DNA from: Shewanella xiamenensis | GTDB taxonomy: Bacteria; Pseudomonadota; Gammaproteobacteria; Enterobacterales; Shewanellaceae | Assembly (NCBI RefSeq): GCF_014647135.1 | Contig: NZ_BMOP01000033.1 | Span: forward strand, 1-39,799 | Length of the DNA stretch: 39,799 nucleotides | Reading direction: 5' to 3' | Shown here: one piece after another, positions 25,778 to 35,015 of the stretch | Numbering within the stretch: position 1 is the stretch's first letter | Layout: each line of letters begins with the position of its first letter | Translations under genes and position numbers: made by a program | The notes under the pieces: generated by a model | Databases searched by the model: none | What the model was told of the DNA's origin: nothing | Seen by the model: the letters and a program-made list of their open reading frames with translations, nothing else

Positions 25778-26674
25778 CTAACCGCAAAAACGTGGGGCGG
25801 TTACGCCATAAATACCCTGTAATTGATAGATAAACACATCCCCCGCTTGCGGCTCTTGAGCTAATTGCGATGCGTCAAGTGAGTGTTTAGCACTGGTCAC
25901 GATAAGTAAATCTAATTTTGCGCCGCCAAAGGCGATGCTGGTTGTGTTTGTAACGGGCAATTTGAGGATAAGATCGACTTTACCGTCTGGACGATAGCGT
26001 ACCACTTGGCCACCGCCCCACTGGGCATTCCAAAGATAACCCGCCGCATCGACATCGGCGCCATCAGGGAAAATGTGATGGCTCGTGCTCGCAAAGAGGC
26101 GCTTACGACTCAATAGCCCCTGCTCAATATCAAAATCATATTGATAGATTTGGTGTTTTGGCGAATCAGCATGGTAGAGCGTTCGCCCATCCACGCTCCA
26201 GCATAGGCCGTTGGAGATTTCGAGATTTGAGAGGCGCTGGTGGCAATGCCCATTCTCATCCAGACAATACAGGGCTGCCGTTTGTTGCAAAGTATCGCGT
26301 CGCTCAACCATAGTGCCGGCCCAAAAACGCCCTTGCCTATCGATGCGACCATCATTAAAGCGATTGCCGGCAAAATGAGATTCTGGCTGCGCCAACCATG
26401 TCAGGCTTTGATCTTCAATATTATAAGTCGCAATACCGATATCGAATGCGACGATCAGTGTTGTAGGCTTTGCCGTGAGGCCAAAGGAGCCGACGCGGTG
26501 CGGCATGGAGAAAGTATCTAGTGTGCGGGTGGCGAGAGTAAAACGATAAATCACAGAGGAGAGAATGTCAGTCCACCAAATGGATTGGTGTAATTCATCC
26601 CATAATACGCCTTCTCCAAGGAGGTTTCCTACTGGGATCGTCATCAACAGCTCGCCAACCGTGACCGTTTGCAT
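25778..26674 (-). CDS. SMP-30/gluconolactonase family lactonase
   Basis: A 298-residue six-bladed beta-propeller hydrolase. Probable metal ligands are the glutamate in LLGEGVLWDE (about 21), the asparagine in EISNGLCWS (about 152) and the aspartate in PDGADVDAAGYLW (about 204). There is no signal peptide, so it acts in the cytoplasm. The family opens sugar lactones. Beside arabinan genes, L-arabinono-1,4-lactone is a plausible substrate, which would imply an oxidative arabinose route; the specificity cannot be read from sequence. No promoter-operator like that of the GH43 genes was found upstream. Confidence 0.82.
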   Translation of the reverse strand: MQTVTVGELLMTIPVGNLLGEGVLWDELHQSIWWTDILSSVIYRFTLATRTLDTFSMPHRVGSFGLTAKPTTLIVAFDIGIATYNIEDQSLTWLAQPESHFAGNRFNDGRIDRQGRFWAGTMVERRDTLQQTAALYCLDENGHCHQRLSNLEISNGLCWSVDGRTLYHADSPKHQIYQYDFDIEQGLLSRKRLFASTSHHIFPDGADVDAAGYLWNAQWGGGQVVRYRPDGKVDLILKLPVTNTTSIAFGGAKLDLLIVTSAKHSLDASQLAQEPQAGDVFIYQLQGIYGVTAPRFCG

Positions 26675-26881
26675 TGCGTTACTCAGAAATAAACTCTGTA
26701 ATCAAGAAAGGCTTAATCTTAAACAACTTATGGGATGAAGCAAGGGTAAAACGTGAATATAGCTTGTGGTTCTTTTAGCTGTCGGGTTATCGCGATAATA
26801 GTCGATAAATGACCTTCATAATCGCCAAGATTTAAATATCTTAAGACATTGATTTAAATGCACCATTGAGAGTAATGCCAA
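26675..26881. other. Intergenic stretch upstream of the lactonase gene
   Basis: AT-rich region between the lactonase gene and a transposase remnant. A 9-bp direct repeat, GATTTAAAT, is seen at 26829-26837 and 26851-26859. The part nearest 26882 could belong to the old insertion-sequence end. No gene is visible. Confidence 0.4.
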
Positions 26882-27064
26882 TCAGTTAAGAGCTGACTGG
26901 CCTTTTCTTTTGACTGGGTATTTCCTTGGTTTCGCTATGACACATCGAGGATAAACCCTTAATTCTCGTTGTATCGGTAGTATATGTTGCTCTGTTTCTG
27001 CGATTAAACTATCAATTCTTTTAGGAATGGTTCCGGCCAGTGCAAGCGCGGTAGTGAGTTGCAT
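26882..27064 (-). pseudogene. Remnant of an IS4-like transposase C-terminus
   Basis: The minus-strand peptide LALAGTIPKRIDSLIAETEQ, followed by PIQRELRVYPRCVIAKPRKYPVKRK, resembles the C-terminal tail of IS4-family transposases, which typically end in an R-x-YPR-x-V-x-K-x-x-x-YP-x-K pattern. Only about 60 residues remain and the DDE catalytic core is missing. The frame appears to extend upstream to 27121, but that part translates the terminator hairpin of the GH43 gene and is not real. Family assignment is from memory of the motif. Confidence 0.55.
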
Positions 27065-27095
27065 AAAAAAATCCGATGACGAGTGGTCATCGGAT
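27065..27095 (-). terminator. Terminator of the large GH43 gene
   Basis: On the minus strand ATCCGATGA-N7-TCATCGGAT is followed by about six T. It lies 48 bp after the GH43 stop. The transposase remnant begins exactly at its distal end. Confidence 0.85.
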
Positions 27096-27143
27096 TTTGA
27101 TCTTTTGAATGGGATCGTCAAGCGATCTGGCTTAACTGATCAG

Positions 27144-30100
27144 TTATTGATTAGATTCGCTAAATAAATCAGCCACATCTTGTTCAGTAATCGCTTCGTC
27201 ATAGAACTTGATTTCATCGATTGCCCCTTTGAAAGGCGTATCCCAGAAGTTGACCCCGACCGCAAACTTAGTGGTCGGTACTGAGAAGATGTTCGGGAAG
27301 TTAGCGCCGGTAAACTTCAATTCACCATTGATATAAACCTTCACATCGCCGCCATTCACTGTGTACGCAAGGTGTGTCCATTGGGATTTTGGCATCACAA
27401 AACCGGTTCTACCGTCGTACCATGCTGTGCCTGACCATAATACCATGCGCTCATAATCATTTTGACCGCCAGGTAAGACGCTGGTCCAGCTAGAATCGGT
27501 CGCATAACCAAACAAGGCTGTAGTGTACTTATTCAGCTGCTCAGGATTGAGCCACATCGACACTGAGTAGGTGTAGTCTTTGATAAGGTTATTCGGCAAT
27601 ACAATACCAGAGGCACCATCAAAGACCGCCGCCTTGCCTACCGCGCCGTCCATATAGCTGATTTTACCGCCTTCGACACCAATCAGGTTACCCACTAAAG
27701 TGCCCGCACCGAAGTTAGCGGTACTGTCGTTAAGATTATCTTCGAAACTGTAAACCGCTACAGGTGTTGGTGGATTCTTAGCTTTTACGGTTGCGGTGAA
27801 GACTTTGGTTTGAGTCGCATTACCCAGTTTTAAGGTGGCCGTTAAGGTGACCACCTTGTCTTCTTCACCACGTGCAGGTTGCGTTACGCTTCCATGGGTA
27901 TCAATAGTCGTTGGATCTGAAGATACCCAAGAAATCGCCGCAGCATAAGGACCCGTTACTGGCAGTTCGATATTTTTACGCACCGCCGATAAGTCGCCTA
28001 GCTCCAGAATGGCCGTTGCTGAGGACAAGAGTTCACTGTCGGCTAACTTGTCGATATCGAGGGCTTTGACTTCTTCAGCCGTTAATGCCGCTTCATAGAT
28101 TTTGAGTTCATCAATGAGGCCGTTGTATGGCAGATCCCAGTAGTTAACGCCAAGACCGAAAACGCCCTGTGCGCCCGTAAAGTAGTTCGCAAGGTTACCG
28201 CGGCTAAAGCGCTCAACCCCGTTGATAAAGACTTTAACTAGCCCTTTATTGACGGAGAACGCCAGATGCGACCACGTGTTTTCAGCGATGCGCTCACCGG
28301 TTACACCATCAAACCAACTTTCAACCGCGGCACTGCCGCTGGTATCAATATTGTGACTCCAGAACATGGTATTACCGTCCCAGCCCTGTGGCAGCATGCT
28401 GACCCAAGTATTGGAGAACTTGCTACCATCTTCAGCGGTTTGCTCGTTAACTGCGCCGAAGAATGCCGTGGTAAACCCTGTAATAACCGCAGGACTTGCC
28501 CAGAAAGACACTGTGTACTCGTAGCTGGAGATAATGCCCGATGGTAGTAACACCCCGTGGGTACCATCGAGTGACAGGGCTTGTCCTTCAAAGCCTGTAG
28601 CGTAGCCAATGGCATCGCCCGCTTTGAAGATCCTATCGCCAGTGGGTTGGCCATCACCAAATAAGCCTAAGGAATCCTTGAGGTTATTCTCAAAGCTGTA
28701 CTGGGCAATACGGTTATAGGTTTTATGGGCAAATACGGTGATTTTGAAGGTTTTAGTCACCTTCTTACCATTGACCATAATCGTCGCGGTTAGGGTGACG
28801 ACCTTATCGCCCTCGCCCACGTTGGGGCGGATAATGGTGCCATCGGCACGGATCACTGACTCGTCGCTTGAATGCCACTCGATAGTTGCCCCACGAGTAC
28901 CTTGTATCGGTAAGGCGAGCGTGCCTTCGGTGACTTCGGTCGGCAGGCTAATGCCGTTTGCCGATGCCGATAAAATTTCCTCAGTGGTTTTATTGGTGAG
29001 CTTCACGCCCCAAATACTTGCCCCATCATTAGAAATGGCGCTAAAGGTGGGCATAAGTTTGTTTTGTTCAGGATCCCATTGCCAGGCGAGTACGCCTTCA
29101 AATGTGCCTAAATTGTCTAGCGTCAAGCTGATTTTATTGTCATCGCCCTGTTGGTAAGTACCAGTCACATCGCCAGATACAGTGCCTTTATTGGTCCAAG
29201 TACGGGATAACTTCACATGGACTGATTTATGTGCCGCCTTATTGATATCTTTTGCGTGATTAATGAATTGATAATCACCAGTGACATCGATTTCATCGAC
29301 AATGTTATCGCCGTTGATCGGTGCATAACGCTGTGGTGAGGCAACTAACCAACCATCGCTGTTGAGAAATAGCTCATGCACGCGCACGCTGTGACCTTCG
29401 TCGGTATCGGGAAAGCGGGTATGGAATACTAAGAAGTATTTGCCCGTTTGTGCATCATAAAAAGCTGAGTTGTGGCCGGGTGACAGATAACCGTGATCAT
29501 GACCCACATCGCCTGGGTGGGCCACAAATTGGAAACCGCCCATCAGTTTGACGCCATAGTCGGCGATATTGCCTGCGGCCGTTGCGCCAATCATGTCGAG
29601 CCCAGCTGCATCGACATAGGGACCGTTAGGATTTTTAGAGCGAGAGATACGAATGTTGTAACCGTCTTTTTGGGCAAAACCACCAAAGGAGGTAAACATA
29701 TAATAGTATTCGGATTCAGGGCTATAGATAACATAAGATCCTTCAATCGCACTGTAATTGCCCCCCATGATCTTAGTGCCATAGCCCTGATCCGCTAACG
29801 GTTTACCCGTTGCAGGATCTAACTGCATCACCCAGATCCCGCCGGAATAGGAACCATAGGTCATCCACAGGCCGCCATCTTTATCGTAAAACACGGCTGG
29901 ATCGATAGCGTTAGGGTCGACATTGCCATCGTAAATTTGACCGTTTGCGCCTGGGTTTTCAGCACCCTCATGACCTGATTTCAGGAGTAAACCTTTGTTT
30001 ACATAAGGACCTAAAATATTGTCCGAGGTGGCCATCCCCAAATAGGAACGCGATACGCAATCAATCTTATCGGGGCCGCCACAAAAGTCGTAATAGAAAT

Positions 30101-30509
30101 GGTACTTACCGTCAGCAAGCTTTATCACATCCGGCGCCCACGAACCGACAAAGCCGCCCGTCCATGCCGTGCCTTCAGCGATTTCTGACGCATAGGTATT
30201 AAACAAGCTGCTCGTGGCGGCACCATCCGAGGCAATTTGTGTCCAGTTCATTAAATCAGTAGAGCTTGCCACTGCTAGGTGGGAGCCAAAAACATAGTAA
30301 GTACCATCAGTATCTTTAATGATCGATGGATCATGGACCACTGCATTTTTATAGCTCACCTCACCTGCTATTGTCGGATCCGCCGAAGTCACTGGAGCGG
30401 GAGGTGTAAAGGTATTTGTGTCGTTAGCACTATAGCTGCTGTCGTCCCCACCACAGGCGGCAAGTGCCATGATCAAGCTTGCTGACACGAATGAGCGTTT
30501 AAGCACCAT
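27144..30509 (-). CDS. Large GH43 arabinanase lipoprotein with duplicated Ig-like and LamG modules
   Basis: A 1121-residue lipoprotein (lipobox LAAC, Cys19). GH43 five-bladed propeller, about 50-400: catalytic base D60 in VVHDPS, pKa-modulating D203 in AIDPAVF, acid E256 in AIEGSYV. About 405-505 resembles the C-terminal domain of endo-arabinanases. Then an atrophied Ig-like domain (510-595), LamG-like jelly roll (600-810), second Ig-like domain (820-912) and second LamG (915-1112). The two Ig-LamG units are clearly related, as in YSFENNLKDS / YSFEDNLNDS and NYWDLPYNGLIDELKIY / NFWDTPFKGAIDEIKFY. Expected function is endo-1,5-alpha-L-arabinan cleavage, probably at the outer membrane, with LamG units binding polysaccharide. 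It has its own terminator and is divergent from the receptor gene. Confidence 0.88.
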   Translation of the reverse strand: MVLKRSFVSASLIMALAACGGDDSSYSANDTNTFTPPAPVTSADPTIAGEVSYKNAVVHDPSIIKDTDGTYYVFGSHLAVASSTDLMNWTQIASDGAATSSLFNTYASEIAEGTAWTGGFVGSWAPDVIKLADGKYHFYYDFCGGPDKIDCVSRSYLGMATSDNILGPYVNKGLLLKSGHEGAENPGANGQIYDGNVDPNAIDPAVFYDKDGGLWMTYGSYSGGIWVMQLDPATGKPLADQGYGTKIMGGNYSAIEGSYVIYSPESEYYYMFTSFGGFAQKDGYNIRISRSKNPNGPYVDAAGLDMIGATAAGNIADYGVKLMGGFQFVAHPGDVGHDHGYLSPGHNSAFYDAQTGKYFLVFHTRFPDTDEGHSVRVHELFLNSDGWLVASPQRYAPINGDNIVDEIDVTGDYQFINHAKDINKAAHKSVHVKLSRTWTNKGTVSGDVTGTYQQGDDNKISLTLDNLGTFEGVLAWQWDPEQNKLMPTFSAISNDGASIWGVKLTNKTTEEILSASANGISLPTEVTEGTLALPIQGTRGATIEWHSSDESVIRADGTIIRPNVGEGDKVVTLTATIMVNGKKVTKTFKITVFAHKTYNRIAQYSFENNLKDSLGLFGDGQPTGDRIFKAGDAIGYATGFEGQALSLDGTHGVLLPSGIISSYEYTVSFWASPAVITGFTTAFFGAVNEQTAEDGSKFSNTWVSMLPQGWDGNTMFWSHNIDTSGSAAVESWFDGVTGERIAENTWSHLAFSVNKGLVKVFINGVERFSRGNLANYFTGAQGVFGLGVNYWDLPYNGLIDELKIYEAALTAEEVKALDIDKLADSELLSSATAILELGDLSAVRKNIELPVTGPYAAAISWVSSDPTTIDTHGSVTQPARGEEDKVVTLTATLKLGNATQTKVFTATVKAKNPPTPVAVYSFEDNLNDSTANFGAGTLVGNLIGVEGGKISYMDGAVGKAAVFDGASGIVLPNNLIKDYTYSVSMWLNPEQLNKYTTALFGYATDSSWTSVLPGGQNDYERMVLWSGTAWYDGRTGFVMPKSQWTHLAYTVNGGDVKVYINGELKFTGANFPNIFSVPTTKFAVGVNFWDTPFKGAIDEIKFYDEAITEQDVADLFSESNQ

Positions 30510-30579
30510 GAGCGTCGTTCCTTTTATTGTTGTGTTGGATAGTTAGAGGTTAATCGTGTATCAATGCATTACATATTGG

Positions 30580-30589
30580 TAATACAATA
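30580..30589 (-). promoter_or_regulatory. Candidate arabinan-locus operator, GH43 copy
   Basis: TATTGTATTA on the minus strand (plus strand TAATACAATA), inside an inverted repeat TATTG-N6-CAATA (30574-30589), 71-80 bp upstream of the large GH43 start. It differs from the words at 30871-30880 and 38038-38047 at one base. Confidence 0.45.
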
Positions 30590-30855
30590 CTACTGTAACA
30601 CTAAAATTACATTAGCACTCTGACGAAAGAAGTAAATATCTTGTGAAAGAGATTTATGATTTTTTGCAAGAAATTAGGCATTAAAGCTAAATATACAATG
30701 CGATTTATATTGATTTTGCCGCATATTCACCAATTTACCTACCGTCAAACAGTAAACTATCTCTCTGTTTTGTTTTAAAAATTTAATTTTTTCCTTGTCC
30801 ATAATTCATTCTAAGAAATGCACTCTCTCTTTATTATCAAAATGAAATAGCAATG

Positions 30856-30884
30856 TTGACAGGTTAATAGTCATACAATATGAT
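30856..30884 (+). promoter_or_regulatory. Near-consensus promoter of the TonB receptor gene with operator on the -10
   Basis: TTGACA (30856-30861), 17 bp, TATGAT (30879-30884). The palindrome TCATA-CAA-TATGA (30871-30883) covers the spacer end and the -10, as expected for a repressor site. The leader is about 190 nt. Its last 80 nt contain three ACCGG-type words (ACCGGG, ACCGGG, ACCGGA), the last part of the ribosome-binding region. The rest of 30510-31082 shows no other gene. Confidence 0.65.
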
Positions 30885-31082
30885 TTTAACACTTTGATAA
30901 GATCTTAATTGAGCACTTGAAGCATCATCAGATGCCATGGTGCAAAGTACGCTACAAAATTCTAAATTTTCAGGGACACTGTGGGGATGTCCGTGACTCT
31001 GAAGTGGAATAAAAAAGACCGGGACGTCAGATGGTGTCTTAGGCTACCGGGTCAAATAATAAAACTACCGGAGATTAACTAG

Positions 31083-33920
31083 ATGTTTAAACAGACTTAT
31101 TTGGCAAGTGCGATTCTGCTTGCTCTTGCTAGTCAAGCGACGTATGCAGCAGAACCTGAAGCGACACAATCGCCTCAGGCGGAAGAAACGGCACAGCCCT
31201 CTTCTAGCGGTAAAGCGCAAAATAACGAAGAGATGGAGATCATTCAGGTTCAGGGGATCCGCGGTAGTTTAAATAAGGCGGTAGAACTCAAACGTCAAAA
31301 TATTCAAGTTGTTGATGCCATCATTGCCGAAGATATTGGCAAATTCCCAGATAATAACGTCGTTGAAGCCTTACAACGGGTAACGGGTGTTCAAGTCACC
31401 GACCGCGCCTCAGGTGAAGCCAATACTGTAAGCATTCGGGGTTTAACGGATGTGACAACCACAGTGAATGGCCGCCAAATCTTCACCGCCGCAGGCCGTG
31501 AAGTGGCAATTGCAGACGTACCAGCGGCATTACTCGGCAGTGTTGAAGTCTTTAAAACACGCTCCTCTTCTCAAGTCGCCAGTGGTATCGCAGGCCAAAT
31601 TGACATTCGTACCCATAGACCTTTTGATTTTCAAGAAGAAAAAATTTCGGTAGCAGCCAAAGGGATTTACTCTGATCAGCCTGACACTATCGATCCCAAC
31701 TTCAGCGCCTTAATTAGCGACCGCTGGGATACCAGCATCGGTGAAGTCGGTGCATTAGTTAACGTTTCTTATATTCGTACCAATTACAACGATCAAGTTG
31801 TCGCTCCTGGTGCGTCCTTGCCCTACTACGCAGAAACGGGTACACAAATCCCTGATATTTATTGGACCCGCGGTTTAGCTCATGGTCTTGATACATCTGA
31901 AGGAGCCTTGATCAACGGTCAAGAATATTTGTTGATGCGTGATGCTGTGTTTCAAAATATGAATAACGGTGAACGTGAGCGTCCAGCACTAAATTTCTCA
32001 TTGCAATGGGCACCAACTGACACTTCCGAGTATCTTTTTGAAGCATTCTATAACGGTTATCGCAATGATAACTTCAACTCTATGCTCTTTAGCAATGTTG
32101 ATTCCTCGGCTAATTGGCAGCAAGTGATCAAAGATGGTATCGAAGTTTATGATGGTACCAACGTGGTAAAATCGCGAACTGCATATAACGTTGGCGGCTT
32201 TAGCAGTTCAGATCATAGCCACAACGAAACAGATAGTTACGTATTTGCCTTAGGAGGTAAGTGGGACTTTGACAATTTGATCTTAAAGTCTGAAGTTGTC
32301 TATCAAACCAGTACCTATGAATCACAATTTCTGGCGATGCGTGGTGTAAGCGCGAATAGCACTCAAACTTTCTACGGCGTTGATGTTGACTATAACGACA
32401 AAAGTGGTGGTGTCCCTAGCTGGGTTTATTTAGATAACCCTGACACTGCTATTAATGAATCTGATTTAACGCAATTATCCTTGTGGCAAACGGCAAACGT
32501 ATACGATAGCGGTGCCAAAGACGAGGGGGATTCAGTTACTTGGACACTCGATGGTGACTATTACCTCGACTACGGTATCTTCACTAAGATGAAGTTTGGT
32601 GTACGTGCTGAGCAACGTGGTGCAAAACACGGATTGTACGATGCAGGCTCACTAAACACTAATGTTCTATTTAGTGATCTTGACCCGAACATGTTTACCG
32701 TAACTACTGACTTCTTTGATGGCCGTGGAAATGTACCAACTAGCTGGGCTATCGCTAACGGTAACTATCTGTATGCTAATCGTTCTGCTATTGAAACGAT
32801 GTACGGTGCAGATGAACAAGCTCTTGCTATGTATACTAACTATGACATCACTGAAAAATCATACGCTGCGTATATCCAAAGTGATTTTGAAACTGAGTTA
32901 TGGGGTAAGCAAGTCGATGGTCAAATCGGCCTACGTTACGAGAAAGCCGATGCTGATATGGATTTCTGGGAACGCAAAAAATATGCTACTGAGGATGTCG
33001 TTGATGACATTCGATATTATCTCGTGCATGACACCGATACCAATGGAAGTGCGGAGTTATTACCAAGCTTAATGGTACGCTTCTGGTTAACGGATGAACT
33101 GGTTGCACGTTTTGCCTACACTGAAACGATTCGTCGCCCCGCCTTTGGTGATTTAACCACTGCGATTTCCTATACAGAAGACTTAACAAAGCTTGGATTC
33201 GGTCAAGCTTCAAGTGGTAACTCTAAGTTAGAACCAACTACTTCACAAAACTATGATTTCTCATTGGAATATTACTTTGGTGAGGGATCTTCTATTTTCG
33301 GTACTTATTTCCGTCGTGATATTGAAGGTTTTGTATTTAACTCAGTATCGACTATCACTCGTGAAGTTGATGGTGAAACAAAAAAATATCTTTTAAGCCG
33401 ACCAGAAAACTCTTCGAATGGAAAACTAAGTGGTTATGAACTTGGTGCGGTGTATTTCCCTGAAAATATGCCTAGTTACCTTGATGGTTTAGGTACTCAA
33501 GTGAGTGCAACCTTCTTAGATTCTAGCCAAGACATCCCAGAGTTTGATAGTGAAAGTGGTGAGCAAATTGCAACTACAACACGAGATTTATTTGGTGTAT
33601 CAGATACCTCAATGAGTGCTGTATTGATTTATGATAAAGACGTTTATAGTGCTCGCCTCTCTTACACCTGGCGTGACAAATTCTTATCTGCTTATGACGC
33701 AGGTAGCTTCGCAATGCCTCGTGGCATTTATCGTAAGCCGGAGCAATCGCTTGACTTCCAATTTAGCTATAACGTAACAGATGAATTTGTACTAACCTTC
33801 GATGCGACTAATATTCTTGATGATATCTATCAAGAATACTATGAAGACTCAGTACTCTATAACCGTACGAATAGTATCTACACCCGAACGTTTGCCCTCG
33901 GTGCGCGTTACTCCTTCTAA
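31083..33920 (+). CDS. TonB-dependent outer-membrane receptor, likely for arabino-oligosaccharides
   Basis: A 945-residue outer-membrane receptor. A signal peptide (cleavage near YAA, about 22) precedes a low-complexity linker, a TonB-box-like EIIQVQG (52-58), the plug domain with IAEDIGKFPDNNVVEALQRVTGVQV and SIRGL, and a long beta barrel ending in ALGARYSF with the usual C-terminal aromatic. The plug wording fits the TIGR01782-type group that imports plant-derived carbohydrates. Substrate is inferred from the flanking GH43 genes. GGAGA lies eight bases before the ATG, and a strong terminator follows. Confidence 0.9.
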   Translation: MFKQTYLASAILLALASQATYAAEPEATQSPQAEETAQPSSSGKAQNNEEMEIIQVQGIRGSLNKAVELKRQNIQVVDAIIAEDIGKFPDNNVVEALQRVTGVQVTDRASGEANTVSIRGLTDVTTTVNGRQIFTAAGREVAIADVPAALLGSVEVFKTRSSSQVASGIAGQIDIRTHRPFDFQEEKISVAAKGIYSDQPDTIDPNFSALISDRWDTSIGEVGALVNVSYIRTNYNDQVVAPGASLPYYAETGTQIPDIYWTRGLAHGLDTSEGALINGQEYLLMRDAVFQNMNNGERERPALNFSLQWAPTDTSEYLFEAFYNGYRNDNFNSMLFSNVDSSANWQQVIKDGIEVYDGTNVVKSRTAYNVGGFSSSDHSHNETDSYVFALGGKWDFDNLILKSEVVYQTSTYESQFLAMRGVSANSTQTFYGVDVDYNDKSGGVPSWVYLDNPDTAINESDLTQLSLWQTANVYDSGAKDEGDSVTWTLDGDYYLDYGIFTKMKFGVRAEQRGAKHGLYDAGSLNTNVLFSDLDPNMFTVTTDFFDGRGNVPTSWAIANGNYLYANRSAIETMYGADEQALAMYTNYDITEKSYAAYIQSDFETELWGKQVDGQIGLRYEKADADMDFWERKKYATEDVVDDIRYYLVHDTDTNGSAELLPSLMVRFWLTDELVARFAYTETIRRPAFGDLTTAISYTEDLTKLGFGQASSGNSKLEPTTSQNYDFSLEYYFGEGSSIFGTYFRRDIEGFVFNSVSTITREVDGETKKYLLSRPENSSNGKLSGYELGAVYFPENMPSYLDGLGTQVSATFLDSSQDIPEFDSESGEQIATTTRDLFGVSDTSMSAVLIYDKDVYSARLSYTWRDKFLSAYDAGSFAMPRGIYRKPEQSLDFQFSYNVTDEFVLTFDATNILDDIYQEYYEDSVLYNRTNSIYTRTFALGARYSF

Positions 33921-33941
33921 TTAACCACTGTTGTTTAAAGC

Positions 33942-33975
33942 GAAAAAGCTAATCCTGTGATTAGCTTTTTCTTTT
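33942..33975 (+). terminator. Terminator of the TonB receptor gene
   Basis: GAAAAAGCTAATC-CTGT-GATTAGCTTTTTC is a 13-bp perfect stem followed by TTTTT, 21 bases after the stop. Confidence 0.9.
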
Positions 33976-34093
33976 TATATCAGATAAATGGCAAGATTTT
34001 TACTCGATCTTTCTAATGCTTATCCATCAAATTGCTTTTGTCTGAGCCCAAGCTTTGCTAGTTTATATTTCTTTTCTTCCTTGAATATTGGCT

Positions 34094-34849
34094 ATGCACA
34101 CCGCTTGGTTCGATTTTAATCTGATCCCTATCGATATATTCACGCTGTTAACCTTAGCCTCGGCCTTTACTGCATTTTTTACCGCCTGTTTTGGTATTGG
34201 CGGTGGTGTGATGTTATTGGGCGTGATGGCGCAAGTGCTTCCGCCTCAAGTGATTATTCCCCTCCACGGCGTAGTGCAATTGGGTTCTAACTTAGGACGA
34301 GCCCTATTGGGATGGCAACATATTCAATGGCGAATTATCAGGGTATTCTTACCGGGGGCGCTCGTTGGTGCCGCGCTGGGCAGCTTAGTGTTAGTGGCGA
34401 TCCCCCCTACGGTGATGTATCTCACCATTGCCCTATTTATTTTGTACTCCTGTTGGGGCCCCAAAATACCTCGTGTAGTACTGGGTACTATGGGCATGTT
34501 AATTGCGAGTGGGATAACAACCTTTATCTCATTATTCGTTGGGGCAACTGGCCCTTTGGTTGCGGCGTTTATCAAGCAGTTAGAGATTGATCGATTTCGT
34601 ACCGTAGCCACCTTTGCAATGATTATGTCCTTACAACATGGGGTGAAAATTATCGTTTTTGAGGGGGTCGATATCCCTATACTCCCATGGTGGCCACTGT
34701 TCGTTTGTATGATTATCAGTGGCGGTATTGGAACATGGCTAGGCTTTAAGATGCTTACTCGAGTAACGGACAAACATTTCAATTTAGCTTTTGATTTGAT
34801 TCTCACGCTACTGGCAATACGACTGTTATGGCAGGCCATGACTGGATAA
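34094..34849 (+). CDS. TauE/SafE family permease
   Basis: A 251-residue inner-membrane protein with about eight hydrophobic segments, of the TauE/SafE (sulfite exporter) superfamily. The glycine-rich TACFGIGGGVMLLG motif near the N terminus and a second SLFVGATGPLVAAF repeat are typical. The start is the ATG at 34094; the frame extends to a TTG two codons earlier. Members export sulfite, sulfoacetate or other organic anions. Placement between arabinan genes may be coincidental: no clear promoter, operator or strong ribosome-binding site was found, and it lies between two terminators. Confidence 0.8.
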   Translation: MHTAWFDFNLIPIDIFTLLTLASAFTAFFTACFGIGGGVMLLGVMAQVLPPQVIIPLHGVVQLGSNLGRALLGWQHIQWRIIRVFLPGALVGAALGSLVLVAIPPTVMYLTIALFILYSCWGPKIPRVVLGTMGMLIASGITTFISLFVGATGPLVAAFIKQLEIDRFRTVATFAMIMSLQHGVKIIVFEGVDIPILPWWPLFVCMIISGGIGTWLGFKMLTRVTDKHFNLAFDLILTLLAIRLLWQAMTG

Positions 34850-34862
34850 AAAGAGCCGGGAT

Positions 34863-34899
34863 AAAAAAGAGCAGTAATTGCATACACAATTACTGCTCT
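34863..34899 (-). terminator. Terminator of the GH43 two-gene operon
   Basis: AGAGCAGTAATTG-CATACA-CAATTACTGCTCT is a 13-bp perfect stem. On the minus strand it is followed by six T, so it ends transcription from the GH43 genes. On the plus strand it lacks a T-run after the permease gene. The gap 34900-35015 has no gene. Confidence 0.8.
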
Positions 34900-35015
34900 G
34901 GTGCCGAGCAAACTAGGCTCAACCAAGATGCCGTTAAGCGACCTCAACTTAAACGACATTACAAGTACGCGTTTAGCCACCGCCGTGGTGATGCTCAGTT
35001 ATTTAGAGCGATGAA

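Noticed and set aside
27065..27121. N-terminal extension of the transposase-like frame
   Set aside because: These codons translate the GH43 terminator hairpin, so they are not part of a transposase.
28301..29157. Frames of 119 and 139 codons inside the large GH43 gene
   Set aside because: They overlap well-supported LamG and Ig-like coding sequence in other frames.
31000..31082. A riboswitch in the receptor leader
   Set aside because: Repeated ACCGG words and short stems are present, but they match no riboswitch class I know and the stems are short.
34324..34980. A 218-codon minus-strand open frame over the TauE/SafE gene
   Set aside because: It is antisense to a clear membrane-protein gene, its translation is low in recognisable motifs, and it runs through the terminator hairpin.
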